Source: Planctomycetota bacterium
GTDB taxonomy: Bacteria; Planctomycetota; Phycisphaerae; UBA1845; JANYLN01
Length of the DNA stretch: 38,584 bases
Direction of reading: 5' to 3'
NCBI GenBank assembly: GCA_025357795.1
Contig: JANYLN010000251.1
Coordinates: forward strand, 1 to 38,584
Below are positions 18,692-31,200 of this stretch, piece after piece. Below the pieces are notes generated by a model. That model saw only the letters and a program-made list of their open reading frames with translations. It was not told the origin of the DNA and did no database searches. Position numbers and translations under genes: made by a program. Numbering within the stretch: the stretch's first letter is position 1; every line of letters begins with the position of its first letter.

Positions 18692-19083
18692 ATGAGAACA
18701 TATGAAGAGAAGGCTCAGCAGACGCAGGAGCGCCGCATGTCAGGCTGCGACGTGCTGATGGAGTGCCTGCGGCAGTTGCACCCGGCTGTGCAGTTCGACC
18801 GGCAGTGTGGGTTCTTTCTCTACATCCTGTCGATTGGGATGGGGGGTGGCAGGGGTGGTCGAACTGCTCACCAGAGGCGCGGATGATGTGGTCCTGTTAC
18901 TCGTTTCATTGACGTTGTGGCTTGCTACTGGGGGACCCGCCGGTCCAGCCGCCGTCGCCTGCGGCGCAGGTCGCGGACGGCAGGTGGCCTGAGACGCATG
19001 GGCCAGGCTGGCGAGGCTCGCAGACCGCCGATGACGGCAGTGAGAAGGAGTGGCAGGTGTTGCTGGAGGCAAAGGAATCATGA
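18692..19083 (+). other. Interrupted/frameshifted gene candidate: small membrane protein between kdpA and kdpB
   Basis: AAGGAGG 8 nt before ATG 18692. Skipping one G in the G6 (18841-18846) and one in the G5 (18930-18934) gives a continuous 129-aa frame whose TGA overlaps the kdpB ATG. Uncorrected first frame is 18692-18886 (64 aa). Confidence 0.55.
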
Positions 19084-21146
19084 CGACTAAGGCCAGGCCG
19101 CTGTTCGATGCGGCCATTCTCAAGAGGGCGATCCTGGACGCGATGGTCAAGCTCGACCCGCGCTACATGGTCCGCAACCCGGTCATGTTCATGGTGGAGG
19201 TCGGGGCGGCCCTGACGCTGTACCTGTTCGTCGCGGCGCTGCTCGGCAAAGGGGAAGCACCGGCGGGCTTCACCCTGGCCATTTCCTTGTGGCTGTGGTT
19301 TACGGTGCTGTTCGCCAACTTTGCCGAGGCGATGGCGGAAGGACGCGGCAAGGCCCAGGCCGAGACGCTTCGCAAGACCCGGCGCGACGTCAATGCACGC
19401 CAACTGTCCGCACCGCGACGTGATGCCAAGTCGCAGATGGTGCCGGCCTCGCAGCTGCGCAAGGGGCACGTCATACTGGTCGAGGCTGGTGAGTTCATCC
19501 CGGGTGACGGCGAGGTCATCGAAGGCGTCGCCAGCGTGGATGAAAGCGCGATTACCGGCGAGAGTGCCCCGGTCATCCGCGAGTCCGGCGGAGACCGCTC
19601 GGCGGTCACCGGCGGCACGCGGGTCTTGTCGGATTGGCTGATCGTGCGGATCACCGCGGATCCGGGCGAGAGTTTCCTGGACCGCATGATCTCGATGGTC
19701 GAGGGGGCCAAACGGCAGAAGACGCCGAATGAGATCGCCTTGAGTATCCTGCTGGCGGCACTGACGATCATCTTCCTGATGGTCTGCGTTACGCTGCTGC
19801 CGTTCTCGATCTATAGCGCCAATGCCAGCGGGCTGGGAAGGCCGGTGTCGGTGACGGTGCTGGTGGCGCTGCTGGTGTGCCTGGCGCCGACGACGATTGG
19901 GGGATTACTCTCCGCCATTGGCATCGCGGGCATGGACCGGCTGATCCAGGCGAATGTGATCGCCATGTCCGGTCGGGCGGTGGAGGCGGCTGGCGACGTA
20001 GACGTGCTGCTGCTGGACAAGACGGGGACGATCACACTGGGCAACCGGCAGGCGACCGAGTTCATTCCTGCAGGGAATGTGGCTGTGGAGGCGTTGGCGG
20101 ATGCGGCACAACTGGCGTCGCTGGCTGATGAGACTCCCGAGGGTCGCAGCATCGTAATCCTGGCGAAGGAAAAGCACGGCCTGCGGGGCAGGGACGTGCG
20201 TGCCCTGGGCGCCACCTTCGTCCCGTTCACCGCCCAAACACGGATGAGCGGCGTGAACCTCGATCATCGCGAGATCCGCAAGGGAGCAGCAGAAGCGATT
20301 CAGTGCTACGTTCGTGCCAAGGGCGGAGAGTTTCCGGAATCGGTGCAACGGCAGGTCCAAGAGATATCGCGGCAGGGTGGCACGCCGCTGGTGGTCGCTG
20401 ACGGGGCGAAGGTTCTGGGCGTGATTCGGCTGAAGGACATCGTCAAGGGCGGGATCAAGGAGCGATTCGCGGAGCTGCGGACGATGGGCATCCGGACGGT
20501 CATGGTGACCGGAGACAACCCTCTCACGGCGGCCGCCATTGCCGCCGAGGCAGGCGTCGATGACTTTCTGGCGGAGGCCACGCCGGAGGCCAAGCTGGAA
20601 CTGATCCGCAAGTACCAGGCCGGAGGCAGACTGGTCGCCATGACGGGCGACGGCACGAACGACGCACCAGCGCTGGCGCAGGCGGACGTGGCGGTGGCCA
20701 TGAACACGGGCACACAGGCCGCCAAGGAGGCCGGCAACATGGTGGACCTGGATTCGAGCCCGACCAAGCTCATCCAGATCGTCGAGATCGGCAAGCAGTT
20801 GCTCATGACCCGCGGGGCCCTGACGACCTTCAGCATCTCCAACGACATCGCGAAGTACTTCGCGGTCATCCCGGCTGCCTTCGCGGCGACGTACCCGGCC
20901 CTGGGCGCCCTGAACATCATGCGGCTGGCGACGCCGGCCAGCGCGATCCTGTCGGCGGTGATCTTCAACGCGCTGATCATCATCGCGCTGATCCCGTTAG
21001 CCCTGCGGGGCGTGCGGTATCGGGCGGTGCCGGCAGCGCAGCTGTTGCGGCGGAATATACTTATCTATGGGCTTGGCGGGTTGATCGTGCCGTTCATCGG
21101 CATCAAGATCATCGACCTGCTGCTGGTGGCCATGCACCTGACGTAA
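19080..21146 (+). CDS. kdpB: K+-transporting ATPase subunit B
   Basis: P-type ATPase DKTGT ([19 protein letters not shown]), TGES loop, [24 protein letters not shown] at 19080. Confidence 0.97.
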   Translation: MTTKARPLFDAAILKRAILDAMVKLDPRYMVRNPVMFMVEVGAALTLYLFVAALLGKGEAPAGFTLAISLWLWFTVLFANFAEAMAEGRGKAQAETLRKTRRDVNARQLSAPRRDAKSQMVPASQLRKGHVILVEAGEFIPGDGEVIEGVASVDESAITGESAPVIRESGGDRSAVTGGTRVLSDWLIVRITADPGESFLDRMISMVEGAKRQKTPNEIALSILLAALTIIFLMVCVTLLPFSIYSANASGLGRPVSVTVLVALLVCLAPTTIGGLLSAIGIAGMDRLIQANVIAMSGRAVEAAGDVDVLLLDKTGTITLGNRQATEFIPAGNVAVEALADAAQLASLADETPEGRSIVILAKEKHGLRGRDVRALGATFVPFTAQTRMSGVNLDHREIRKGAAEAIQCYVRAKGGEFPESVQRQVQEISRQGGTPLVVADGAKVLGVIRLKDIVKGGIKERFAELRTMGIRTVMVTGDNPLTAAAIAAEAGVDDFLAEATPEAKLELIRKYQAGGRLVAMTGDGTNDAPALAQADVAVAMNTGTQAAKEAGNMVDLDSSPTKLIQIVEIGKQLLMTRGALTTFSISNDIAKYFAVIPAAFAATYPALGALNIMRLATPASAILSAVIFNALIIIALIPLALRGVRYRAVPAAQLLRRNILIYGLGGLIVPFIGIKIIDLLLVAMHLT

Positions 21147-21754
21147 TGAGAGACAACATGAATTACAGAGTGCAAGACATCCTTCGGCCAGCCCTGGGCG
21201 TGCTGATCGCGATGACGATCCTGACGGGGCTGGTGTATCCGCTGGCGGTGACAGGCCTGGCGCAGGTTTTGTTCCCTCGGCAGGCCAACGGCAGCGTCAT
21301 CACCAGGAACGGCACTGCGGTTGGCTCGACGTTGATCGGCCAGCCCTTTGATGATCCGCGGTATTTCTGGTCGCGGCCGTCGGCGACCTCTCCTTTCCCG
21401 TATAACGCCGGGGCTTCCAGTGGCTCAAACCTGGGGCCGACGAACCCGGCGCTGGCGGAGGCTGTAAAGACCCGCATCCAGGCGTTGTGTCAAGCCGATC
21501 CCGACAATCATGACCCGGTACCGGTCGATTTGGTCACTACCTCGGCCAGCGGGCTGGACCCGGACATCAGCGCTGCGGCCGCTCTGTTCCAGGTCCACCG
21601 GGTGGCCCGTGCTCGCGACCTGCCGAAACAGCAGGTAAGGGATCTGGTGGCGCGATTCACGGAACCTCGCCAGTTCGGTATCCTGGGAGAACCACGCGTG
21701 AATGTGCTGGCCCTGAACATGGCACTGGATACCTTCGCGACAACGCCGCGGTGA
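21146..21754 (+). CDS. kdpC: K+-transporting ATPase subunit C
   Basis: [57 protein letters not shown]; start overlaps the kdpB stop (TAATG). Confidence 0.96.
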   Translation: MRDNMNYRVQDILRPALGVLIAMTILTGLVYPLAVTGLAQVLFPRQANGSVITRNGTAVGSTLIGQPFDDPRYFWSRPSATSPFPYNAGASSGSNLGPTNPALAEAVKTRIQALCQADPDNHDPVPVDLVTTSASGLDPDISAAAALFQVHRVARARDLPKQQVRDLVARFTEPRQFGILGEPRVNVLALNMALDTFATTPR

Positions 21755-21761
21755 GACAAAC

Positions 21762-24425
21762 ATGACAGAGACTCGACCCAATCCGGACCAACTGCTCGCC
21801 CGCGTCCAGCAGGAAGAGGCCCGCCAGGCCCGCGGCAAGCTGAAGATCTTCTTCGGCGCGTATCCGGGTGTCGGCAAGACCCACTCCATGCTGGAAGCCG
21901 CCCGCGCCAAGCGCCAGGAAGGTGTGGACGTGGTTGTAGGGCTGGTGGAAAGCCACGGCCGCAAGGAGATCGAAGCCCTCTTGCAGGGCGGCCTGGACGT
22001 ACTGGACCGCCGAAGCGTGCCGTACCACAACGTCACCTTACAGGAGTTCGACCTGGATGCCGCCCTGCAGCGGCGTCCCGGGCTGCTGCTGGTGGACGAA
22101 CTGGCCCATACCAATGCCCCCGACTCGCGCCATGCCAAGCGTTGGCAGGACGTGCAGGAGTTGCTGGAATCGGGCATCGATGTCTACACGACGCTGAACG
22201 TTCAGCACCTCGAGAGTCTCAATGACATCATTGCCCAGATCACGGGTGTCACCGTTCGGGAGACCCTACCGGACTCGACCCTGGAAATGGCGGACGAAGT
22301 GGAGTTGATCGACCTGCCGCCGCAGGATCTGCTCAATCGCCTGGCGGAAGGCAAGGTCTACCTGCCACAGCAGGCGCAGCGGGCCATGGAGAACTTCTTC
22401 CGTGTGCCGAACCTGACGGTCCTGCGCGAACTGGCCCTTCGAGTCACCGCGGATCGGGTCAATGCGCAGGTGCAGTCGATCCGGCAGGTGGAGGCGGCTG
22501 GCAAGACCTGGCCTACCGTTGAACGGTTGCTGGTGTGCGTGGGCCCGAGCCCCACGTCGAGCAAGCTGATCCGGGCGGCCCGCCGGCTGGCGACAAGCCT
22601 TCGGGCGGAGTGGATCGTCCTGTACGTCGAGACGCCGGCGCAGCTGCGGCTCCCGCCGGCCCAGCGCGACCGCGTGATTCAACACCTGCGTCTGGCCGAG
22701 CAGCTCGGCGCCGAGTCGATCACGTTGTCCGGGCAGAAACTGGCCGAGGAGATCATCAACTACGCCCGCGCCCGCAACGTGACGAAGATTGTGATTGGCA
22801 AGCCTGTCCGCCCACGATGGAAAGACTGGCTCTTGGGCAGTCCCGTTGATGATCTGGTGCGAAGCAGCGGGGACATCGACATCTACGTGATGCGCGGCGA
22901 TGGGGGGCAGGTGGATTCGGCAGGACCGCCCCCGATTCCCACCAAGCCCCGTTGGGATGAGTATGGCTTTGCCCTGGCGGCGACCGCTGCAAGCACCGCG
23001 GTCGCCTGGCTGATATTCCCGCGCCTGGGGCTGGTGAACCTGGTGATGGTCTACCTGCTGGGTGTGGTGGCGGTGGCCGCGAAAACGCACCGGGGGCCGT
23101 CGATCCTGGCTTCGGTGCTTAGCGTCGTAGCGTTCGACTTCTGCTTCGTGCAACCACAGTTCTCGCTAACGGTGTCTGACACGGAGTACCTGTTCACATT
23201 CGGCGTCATGTTGCTGGTCGCCCTGGTCATCAGCCACCTGACGATCCGTACACGTGAGCAAGCCGAGATGGCCCGTCTGCGCGAGCGGCGCACGGCGACC
23301 TTGCACGCCCTCAGCCAGCACCTGGCCCGCACCCGAGGCACGGACGACCTCCTGCGGGTGGCCGTCCAGCACATCGGCGAGATCTTTGAAAGCCAGGTGG
23401 TGGCGCTGCTGCCGGATGAAAAGGGAGATCTGCGTGTGGTGGCGGGCAATGCGGCCGCCTGGGAACCCGATGCCAAGGAACGCAGCGTGGCCCACTGGGT
23501 GTACGATTTGGGTCAGATGGCAGGACGTGGGACACAGACGCTCTCTTTGGCGCAAGCCCTGTATGTGCCGCTTCGGGCATCCGGCATCCCGCTGGGGGTG
23601 CTGGCGGTCCGGCCAGCCGACCCCAATCGGCTGCTGATCCCGGAGCAGATGCACCTGCTGGAGGCCTTCACCAACCAGACAGCCCTTGCGCTGGAGCGGG
23701 GACAGTTGGAGGTCAGGGCTCGCCAGGCCCAGGTGCAGGTAGAAGCGGAACGCCTGCGGAGTTCCCTGCTCAGTAGCGTCTCGCACGATCTGCGGACTCC
23801 GTTGGCGACGATTACAGGTTCAGCCAGCACCATCCTGGAATCTGGCGAGGGGATGAAGCCGGAGACGCTCAGACAGCTCGCGCGCGACATCTATGAGGAG
23901 GGCGATCGCCTCAGCCGGCTGATCAACAACCTCCTGCAGATGACCCGGCTGCAGGCCGGCGCGGCCAAGGTGCAGAAGCAGCCGCAAGCGCTGGAGGAGG
24001 TCGTCGGAGTAGTGCTGGGTCGCCTGAGCAACCGCCTGTGCGGCCGGGACGTACAGGTGCATTTGCCGCCGGACCTGCCGATGGTGCCCCTGGACGAGGT
24101 ACTTATGGAGCAGGTGTTCCTGAACCTGCTGGACAACGCCGTCAAGTATACGCCGCCAGGCAGCGCCATCGCACTGGCAGCCTGGGCTGATGGTCAGGAC
24201 GTCGTGGTAGAGGTGGCTGATCGAGGCGAGGGGCTGGATGCGTCGGATCTGGACAAGGTCTTCGACATCTTCTACCGTGGCAGGAAACAGGCAGGTAACA
24301 GCGGAGCCGGGCTGGGGCTGGCGATCTGCCGGGGAATCGTACAAGCCCACGGCGGGCGGATCTGGGCGATGAACCGGCCCGAGGGCGGAGTTGCCTTCCG
24401 GTTCACATTGCCCCTGAATGGCTGA
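21762..24425 (+). CDS. kdpD: Osmosensitive K+ channel histidine kinase
   Basis: GKLKIFFGAYPGVGKTHSMLEAA, VDELAHTNAPDSRHAKRWQDVQELL, USP and DUF4118-type TM regions, SHDLRTPLATITGSAS, HATPase domain. Confidence 0.97.
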   Translation: MTETRPNPDQLLARVQQEEARQARGKLKIFFGAYPGVGKTHSMLEAARAKRQEGVDVVVGLVESHGRKEIEALLQGGLDVLDRRSVPYHNVTLQEFDLDAALQRRPGLLLVDELAHTNAPDSRHAKRWQDVQELLESGIDVYTTLNVQHLESLNDIIAQITGVTVRETLPDSTLEMADEVELIDLPPQDLLNRLAEGKVYLPQQAQRAMENFFRVPNLTVLRELALRVTADRVNAQVQSIRQVEAAGKTWPTVERLLVCVGPSPTSSKLIRAARRLATSLRAEWIVLYVETPAQLRLPPAQRDRVIQHLRLAEQLGAESITLSGQKLAEEIINYARARNVTKIVIGKPVRPRWKDWLLGSPVDDLVRSSGDIDIYVMRGDGGQVDSAGPPPIPTKPRWDEYGFALAATAASTAVAWLIFPRLGLVNLVMVYLLGVVAVAAKTHRGPSILASVLSVVAFDFCFVQPQFSLTVSDTEYLFTFGVMLLVALVISHLTIRTREQAEMARLRERRTATLHALSQHLARTRGTDDLLRVAVQHIGEIFESQVVALLPDEKGDLRVVAGNAAAWEPDAKERSVAHWVYDLGQMAGRGTQTLSLAQALYVPLRASGIPLGVLAVRPADPNRLLIPEQMHLLEAFTNQTALALERGQLEVRARQAQVQVEAERLRSSLLSSVSHDLRTPLATITGSASTILESGEGMKPETLRQLARDIYEEGDRLSRLINNLLQMTRLQAGAAKVQKQPQALEEVVGVVLGRLSNRLCGRDVQVHLPPDLPMVPLDEVLMEQVFLNLLDNAVKYTPPGSAIALAAWADGQDVVVEVADRGEGLDASDLDKVFDIFYRGRKQAGNSGAGLGLAICRGIVQAHGGRIWAMNRPEGGVAFRFTLPLNG

Positions 24426-24434
24426 CAGTGCGAT

Positions 24435-25139
24435 ATGGCGATCTCAACAGATACAACAGTTCTGGTCATTGAGGATGAGGCACCGATCCGCCGCTTCCTG
24501 CGGGCATCCCTGGAAAGCCAGGGACTCAAGATGCTGGAGGCTGCCGCGGGGCAAGAGGGCCTGTTGCTGGCCACATCCTACAAGCCGGATGTCCTGCTGC
24601 TGGACCTGGGTCTACCCGACATCGACGGTCTGGAGATCATTCGGCGCATCCGGGACTGGAGTGCGATGCCGATCATCATCCTGTCCGCCCGCGGCAAGGA
24701 CGCCGACAAGATCGCCGCCCTCGATGCCGGGGCCGATGATTACCTGACCAAGCCGTTCAGTGTCGGCGAGCTGATAGCCCGCATCCGCGTGGCCTTGCGG
24801 CATACTGCCAAGGCCCAGCAGGCTGCCGAGCGGCCGGTCTTCCAGGCGGGAGACCTGCGCGTCGATTTCACCAAGCGGCAGGTGTGCGTGCGCGATGTCG
24901 AGGTGCATCTGACGCCGATCGAGTACAACCTGTTGGCCGTGCTGGTCCGCTACGCAGGGCGCGTCGTAACTCACCGGCAACTGCTCAAGGAGGTATGGGG
25001 TGCCCATTCGACTGAGCAGTCGCATTACCTGCGGATCTACATGCACCAACTTCGCCGCAAACTCGAAAGCGATCCTGCCAAGCCGGAGTTCCTGCTGACG
25101 GAGCCTGGAGTGGGTTACCGCCTCAAGGACGATAGTTGA
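24435..25139 (+). CDS. kdpE: Response regulator (OmpR family)
   Basis: TVLVIEDEAPIRRFLRASLES, LLLDLGLPDIDGLEIIRRIR, winged-helix C-terminus; directly after kdpD. Confidence 0.96.
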   Translation: MAISTDTTVLVIEDEAPIRRFLRASLESQGLKMLEAAAGQEGLLLATSYKPDVLLLDLGLPDIDGLEIIRRIRDWSAMPIIILSARGKDADKIAALDAGADDYLTKPFSVGELIARIRVALRHTAKAQQAAERPVFQAGDLRVDFTKRQVCVRDVEVHLTPIEYNLLAVLVRYAGRVVTHRQLLKEVWGAHSTEQSHYLRIYMHQLRRKLESDPAKPEFLLTEPGVGYRLKDDS

Positions 25140-25240
25140 CGAACTATGTCCATATGCGTCTTTACGGTTTCTAAGCCGTGGCTGCTGTTACCGCTGGGCG
25201 ATCGCCCATGACCGGGTGCGGCGGCCGGTGACCTGGCAGG

Positions 25241-28200
25241 TCAGTTGGCGGGAATGGACATTGCCAGGCTGGGCGACTCGGCCGCAGAAGGCCCGAAGAC
25301 CAGTTCAACGGCATGCTCGCGCTGATCATTCACGAGCTGCAGAGTCCCTTGCAACTGAAGCTGGTCGTCGAGCGTCAGCCGGGCCGGGCCGCAGTGTGCC
25401 GGGTCTTGCCTGAACACGATGTGGTAGAAGGTCTGGTAGTAGCGGTAATGCACCTTGAACTGCGACCACGAGGCCGGGACCCGCGGCCGGAAATGAAGCA
25501 CGTCCACCTGCCGGTCGATCCCAAGGATCACCTCGTGGAACAACCGGTAGAACCATGCCGCCGAGCCGGTGTACCAGGTCCACCCCCCACGGCCGGCGTG
25601 AGCGGGTTGGCTGTAGACATCGGCCGCCAGCACGTACGGCTCGACCTTGTAGCGTTCGACGGCCTGCGGGTCGAGCGCATGGTTGATCGGGTTGAGCATC
25701 GACACCAGGGACGATGCCTGGTCCTTGCGCCCCGCTAACGCGAAGGCCATCGCCGCCCACACCGCCGCGTGTGTGTACTGCCCCCCGTTTTCACGAACGC
25801 CCGGCAGGTATCCCTTGATGTAGCCTGGTTCGAGGGCGGACTGATCAAACGGCGGCGTGAAGAGCTGGATGATCTGAAGATCCGGGCGCACCAACTGGTC
25901 CCAGACGGCGTCCAGTGCCTGCCGGCGCCGCTCGGGCTCGCCGAGACCGCAGATCGTGGCCCAGCTCTGGGGAAGCGAGTCGATCCGGCATTCGGGGTTC
26001 TGGTGCGAGCCCAGCGGCTCGCCGCTGTCGAAGTAGGCGCGGCGGTACCACTGGCCATCCCACGCGTGCTCTTCTATGCTGGCAGCCAGCTGGCGGGCGG
26101 TCGTCAGGCATCGCTCGGCGAAGGGCGAATCGCCCTTGCGGTCCGCCAGGGCGGCAAACTGGGACAACACGTGGTGCAGGAAGAACGCCAGCCAGACGCT
26201 CTCCCCCTGGCCGAGGTGGCCGACGCGGTTCATCCCGTCGTTCCAGTCCCCGCTGCCCATCAGCGGCAGGCCGTGCGAGCCGAACTTCAGGCCATTGACG
26301 ATGGCCCGCGTGCAGTGCTCGTAGAGGGTGCCGGCCTGGTCGGAACGGCCGGGAATGTCGTAGTAGCTCTCCTCGCCGTCCTTGAGGGGGCGGCCCGTCA
26401 GGTAGGGGATCTTCTCATCCAGGACGCCGGTGTCGCCGGTGAAGGCCACGTAGCGACAGGTTGCATACGCCAGCCACAGGTAATCGTCCGAGCAACTTGT
26501 GCGGACGCCTCGCCCGTCCGGCGGGTGCCACCAGTGCTGCACGTCTCCCTTCGCAAACTGCCGTTGGGCACTACGCAGGAGATGCTGCCGGGTCAGGTCG
26601 GGCATCTCATGCAGCAGGGCCAGGCAGTCCTGGAGCTGATCGCGGAAGCCATAGGCGCCGCCGGATTGGTAGAAGCCGCTACGGCCCCACATGCGGCAAG
26701 ACAGCACCTGGTAGGGCAACCAGCCGTTCATCAGCACGTTGAGCGCCGGATCGGGCGTCTCGGCGTAGAGTACGCCCAGCTTGTCATTCCAGAACTGCCA
26801 GACCTCCTGCAGCGCGACGCGGGCGGCTCCCACGCCGCGGTATCGCTGGATCAGGGAGATGGCCTCGGCCGCGCTGCTGCCGGCGCCGAGGATGAAGACG
26901 ATTTCCCGCTGGGCCCCTTCGGCCAGGTCCACCCGTACCTGCATCGCGGCACAGGGGTCCATACCCGGGCCCAGCCGCCCGCTCATGCGTCGCAGGCGCA
27001 GCGCAGCCGGGTTGGCGGGGTCGCCATTGCGCCCCAGGAACTCCGCGCGGTCTCCGCTGACGCTACGAACGGTTTCGCTGCAGTCGAAGAAGGCCACCGT
27101 GTCGGGAGACTCGCTGTTGTAGCTGTTGCGGGCGAGGATCGCCCCGGTCAGCGGCTCGCGCTCGGTCAGGATGTGCATGGCCTGCCGAGACCGCAGGTCT
27201 CCCAGGACAAGGTCGGCCGATGCGAAGATGCTGATGGTCCTGCTGAGCCCACTGACGTTCCTGAGCTTGAGCGCCAGGAACTTCACCGGTGCGTCGGCCG
27301 CCACGTACGTCGTCAGCGTCGACTCCAGGCCATCCTCGGCATGCTCGAAGATGCTGTACCCGAAGCCGTGCCTGCTGACGTACGGTGTCCGGCCGGGACA
27401 AGGCGAGGGTGTCGGGCTGAAGAACCGCCCGCTCCGGTCGTCGCGGACATAAATCGCCTCGCCGCTGGGATCGCTCACCGGGTCGTTACTCCAGGGCGTG
27501 AGGCGGTAGAGCTGCGAGTTGCCGAACCAGGTGTAGGCGCTGCCGCTCTCGCTGACGACCGTGCCCAGTCGGGGGTTGGCAATGACGTTCACCCACGGCG
27601 CCGGGGTCTGACGACCGGGTGGAAGCTCAACGATATATTCGCGCCCGTCGGGCGTGAAGCCGCCTGTTCCATTGGAGAAGATCAGGTCGCGCTTGGGGGG
27701 GAACTGCCCGTTACCCTGCAATAGCGCGACGCGCGACGGCGTCAGCAGCAGGCCATTGGGCGGCACGGATGCCTCCCGCCAACGGTCCAACTGCTGTTCG
27801 AGCAGGCCGTCGGTATCCCGGATGACGATCCGGGCCACCGCCTGCAGCAGCACTCGGTCCTCTTCGGGGAAATGATCGACGTGCCGAACCAAGACCCCGC
27901 CTGGCTTATCTACCAGCTGGGCCTCCGTACCGGCGGAGATCAGCCCCATGATCTGGTCGTTGAGCGTCTGCCGGTAACCCGACACATCTTCGTTCCAGAT
28001 CACCAGGTCCGTCAACAGGCCCTTCATTCGCCAATAGGCGTGCGCCGTCAACAGGTCCCACACCAGCCGCAGATTGTCCGCGTCGCGGACGCGGAGCAGC
28101 ACGATGGGCAGGTCGCCTGAGATGGCGTAACCCCAGAGCCCCGATTGACCTTTGCGGTTGCGCCGCAGAATACTGCTGGCGGCACGGCAGGCACCATTGG

Positions 28201-31200
28201 CGTAGATCACGCCCGAAGCCAACTGTCCGAAGTGCTGCGCCTGTGCCTCGCTGGCCCCCAGGTGGCCCAGGATGGCCTGGCTGTGGGTGGCTGCCACCTC
28301 GAACACGCGATCCGCCATCCGGTGATCCTGGTACTTTGTAATCAGGGCCATTGCGGCCTGGCGCGTGGGCGCCGCCCCGATGATCAGATCCACCTGTGCG
28401 CTCTGGTCAACGGGCAGCTCGACCGTGCGCCGGACAGCCATGCATGGATCCAACACGGGCCCGGTCGTCCCGGAAAGCGGGCTCCAATCGTCCATTGCCG
28501 CGGGCTGACGGGTGCTGCGACCTCGACCGATGAAGCGTCCGCGGTCCGTCTCGAAACTACACGTGTTCGTCTCGCCCCCGGCCGCCTGCAATATGCAGAA
28601 CATCCACGGGGGCTGCTCCTGCGGCGAGCGAGGACGTCGCGTCGCCAGGATGGCACAGTGCTCCGGCAGGATCTCGGTCTGCACGAACAGGTTGCTGAAC
28701 ACCCGGTGCAGCTCGTCCGTCACGCCCGGCGCGAGCACGACCTCCGCGTACCCCGTGACCACGAGGCCGCGCGCCGCGGCGGAGCGATTGGTCAGCTTGA
28801 TCCGGCGGATTTCGAGATCATCCTCGGGCGACACCGCGATCTCGGTGTGCGTTTCCACGTGGTCGTCCTGACGCCGGAACTCGGCCCGCCCCTGCGTGAA
28901 AATCGCCTCGTAACGGCTGCCGGCCCGAAGCGTCGGTTGAAACGCGTTGGACCAGTACCGGCTGGTTTGGCGGTCGTGGATGTAACAGAATACCCCACAC
29001 GATTCGGACGTGGGATCCTCCCGCCAGCGTGTCAGCGCCAGGTCGTTCCATCGGCTGTACCCGCCACCGGCGGCCGAGACCATCACGTGGTAGCGCCCGT
29101 TGGATAGCAGGTGCACTTCGGGGACCGGGGGGTTCGGATTGGTGAACACGCGCATGGCGGGTTCGGTTACCTTGTCTTCCCGTCTGCGCGAGACCTGGGC
29201 CTCCCGCGCATACGGGTGCATCATCGCGATGGCCTTGGGAATGCGTTCCTGGAGCAGCAAGCTCGCGGCCCGCAGGTCCGGGTTGCCCAGGAACCGGCGC
29301 CGCATTCGCGGCCCGAGCACGGCATGCCCCATCGCCAGCAGGCTCATGCCCTGGTGATGGGCCATGAACGCCTGGATGATCGCGCGGGGCTGTCCGGCCG
29401 GCAGGCGCGCGGGCGTGAAGTCGATCGCTTCGTAGAAGCCGTAGGGTCCGATGCAGGCCTCTCGGGCCATGCGTCGCAAATTCTTGCAGGCACGCTGCGG
29501 ATCGACCAGCAGGGCCAAGGTGGACGCGTACGGCGCGACCACCACGTCATCGCTGAGTCCGCGCTGCAAGCCCAACCCCGGCACGCCGAACGCGTGGTAC
29601 TGGTAGTTGCCCTCAGCATCCGTCAGGTTGTAGCACGATTCCGAGATGCCCCAGGGCACGCCGCGCCGCCGGCCATAGTCGATCTGGCGGACCACGGCCG
29701 CCCGGCATGTCTGATCCAGCAAAGTGCTCTGGAAATCGGGCATCACCAGCAGCGGCATCAGGTACTCGAACATCGAGCCGCTCCAGCTCAGCAGCGTTTG
29801 CGTGCTACGCACCGTTGTCAGTCGCCTGCCCAGGGCGAACCAATGGTCAAAGGGCAGCTGTCCGGACGCGATGGCCACATAGCTCGCCAGCCGTGCCTCC
29901 GACGCCAGGAGGTCATAGAAGCCGTTGTCCAGCCGTCGATCCGCCACCCAATACCCAATGGACAGCAGCTTGCGCGACTTGTCGTAGAGGAAGGAGAAAT
30001 CGGCATCCGCCAGACCCGTGCACCGCTCTGCCAGGACCTCCAGCTGCCGAATGTGCGACCCGATGCGCTGCGCGCCTGCCAGGAACACGTCGCCCAGACG
30101 CTGCCTGCCGTTGGTAGCGGGCTTTGCGGCCAGCACCTCGGTGGCCTGTTGCGCCAGACGGCCGAGTTCCTCAAGGCTGGATACGTGATCCATGTCAGCC
30201 AGCAGGCGCTCGGCATCACTGTCGAGTGACTCTGTGCCGGCGGTGAGCCACGGCGCCATCACCGTCAGGTCGTCCAGGAAGCCTCGTGCCTGCCGGTCGA
30301 AGGCCTGTGCCCACCAGGCAGCCTCAGGATGTCGCTGACCATCGAATGATCCAGCGAGTCGTGTTGCCGCCGTGCACAACTCTCTCAACCAGGCTACCGT
30401 GGCGGCGAGCCCGTGGGCTTCGTGCTGCAGAAGTTGGTTCACCGACTCCATTGCGGAACGGTCGCCGTTTGCGGGGGGATCATCGGCGGTGCGCAGGCGC
30501 ACAGCGGGAGCCAGACTGACCTGCTCCGTCAGAAGACCGAACGTGTCGCGCAACCCATCCCTTGCTTCTGCCGGCAGCGCCGGAGCGCCACGCAGTTCGA
30601 GCAGCCCGCTCCGCAGTACGCGCAGGTGCCCGGCCAGATTGCCGCTGTCAACGCTGGAGACGTAGAGGGGCCGGAGGGGCTTGCGCGTGCAGGTATCGTA
30701 CCAGTTATAGAAGTGCCCGCGGTAACGCTCTAACTGTTCCATCGATTCGAGCGCCTGGGCCGTCCGGTCCAGCAACTGTCCGCCGCTCAGATACCCCAGG
30801 TCATGCGCCGCCAGATTGGATAGCAGCGCCAGGCCCATGTTCGTGGGGCTGGTGCGGTGGGCCACGCGGTGAGCGGGATGCTCCTGGAAGTTGTCGGGGG
30901 GGAGCCAGTTGTCCTGTGGCCCGACAAACTCTTCGAAGTAGCGCCACGTGAGCCTGGCGGTGCGGCGAAGAAAGCCCACGTCGTGGCTGTTCAGCGGCCG
31001 GACGCCAGACCGAAGCGGCAGGCTGACCCACCAGGCGACCAGCGGCGAAAGGAACCACAGCAGCAGAACCGCAGCGGCCGAGACGGACCCGAATGGCGCG
31101 CCAATGACGACCAGAAGCCCTGCTGCTCCGACAGCCAAGGCTGGACCCACCCACATCCGCTGCAAGATGTCCAGGAGGCCCTCCACGGCTCCACTCTCGG

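Noticed and set aside
18746-18992. Degenerate duplication of the kdpB N-terminus (e.g. VSLTLWL vs ISLWLWF, LRQLHP vs VKLDP)
   Set aside because: Similarity is short and mostly hydrophobic; a separate frameshifted gene with its own SD and ATGA junction explains the region better, though a profile search could revive it
25769-27724. 651-aa plus-strand ORF (and 32690-34222, 28145-29107, 29111-30229)
   Set aside because: Antisense to the well-supported glucan synthase; long shadow ORFs are expected opposite GC-rich genes, and the sequences are low-complexity Arg/Ala/Pro-rich
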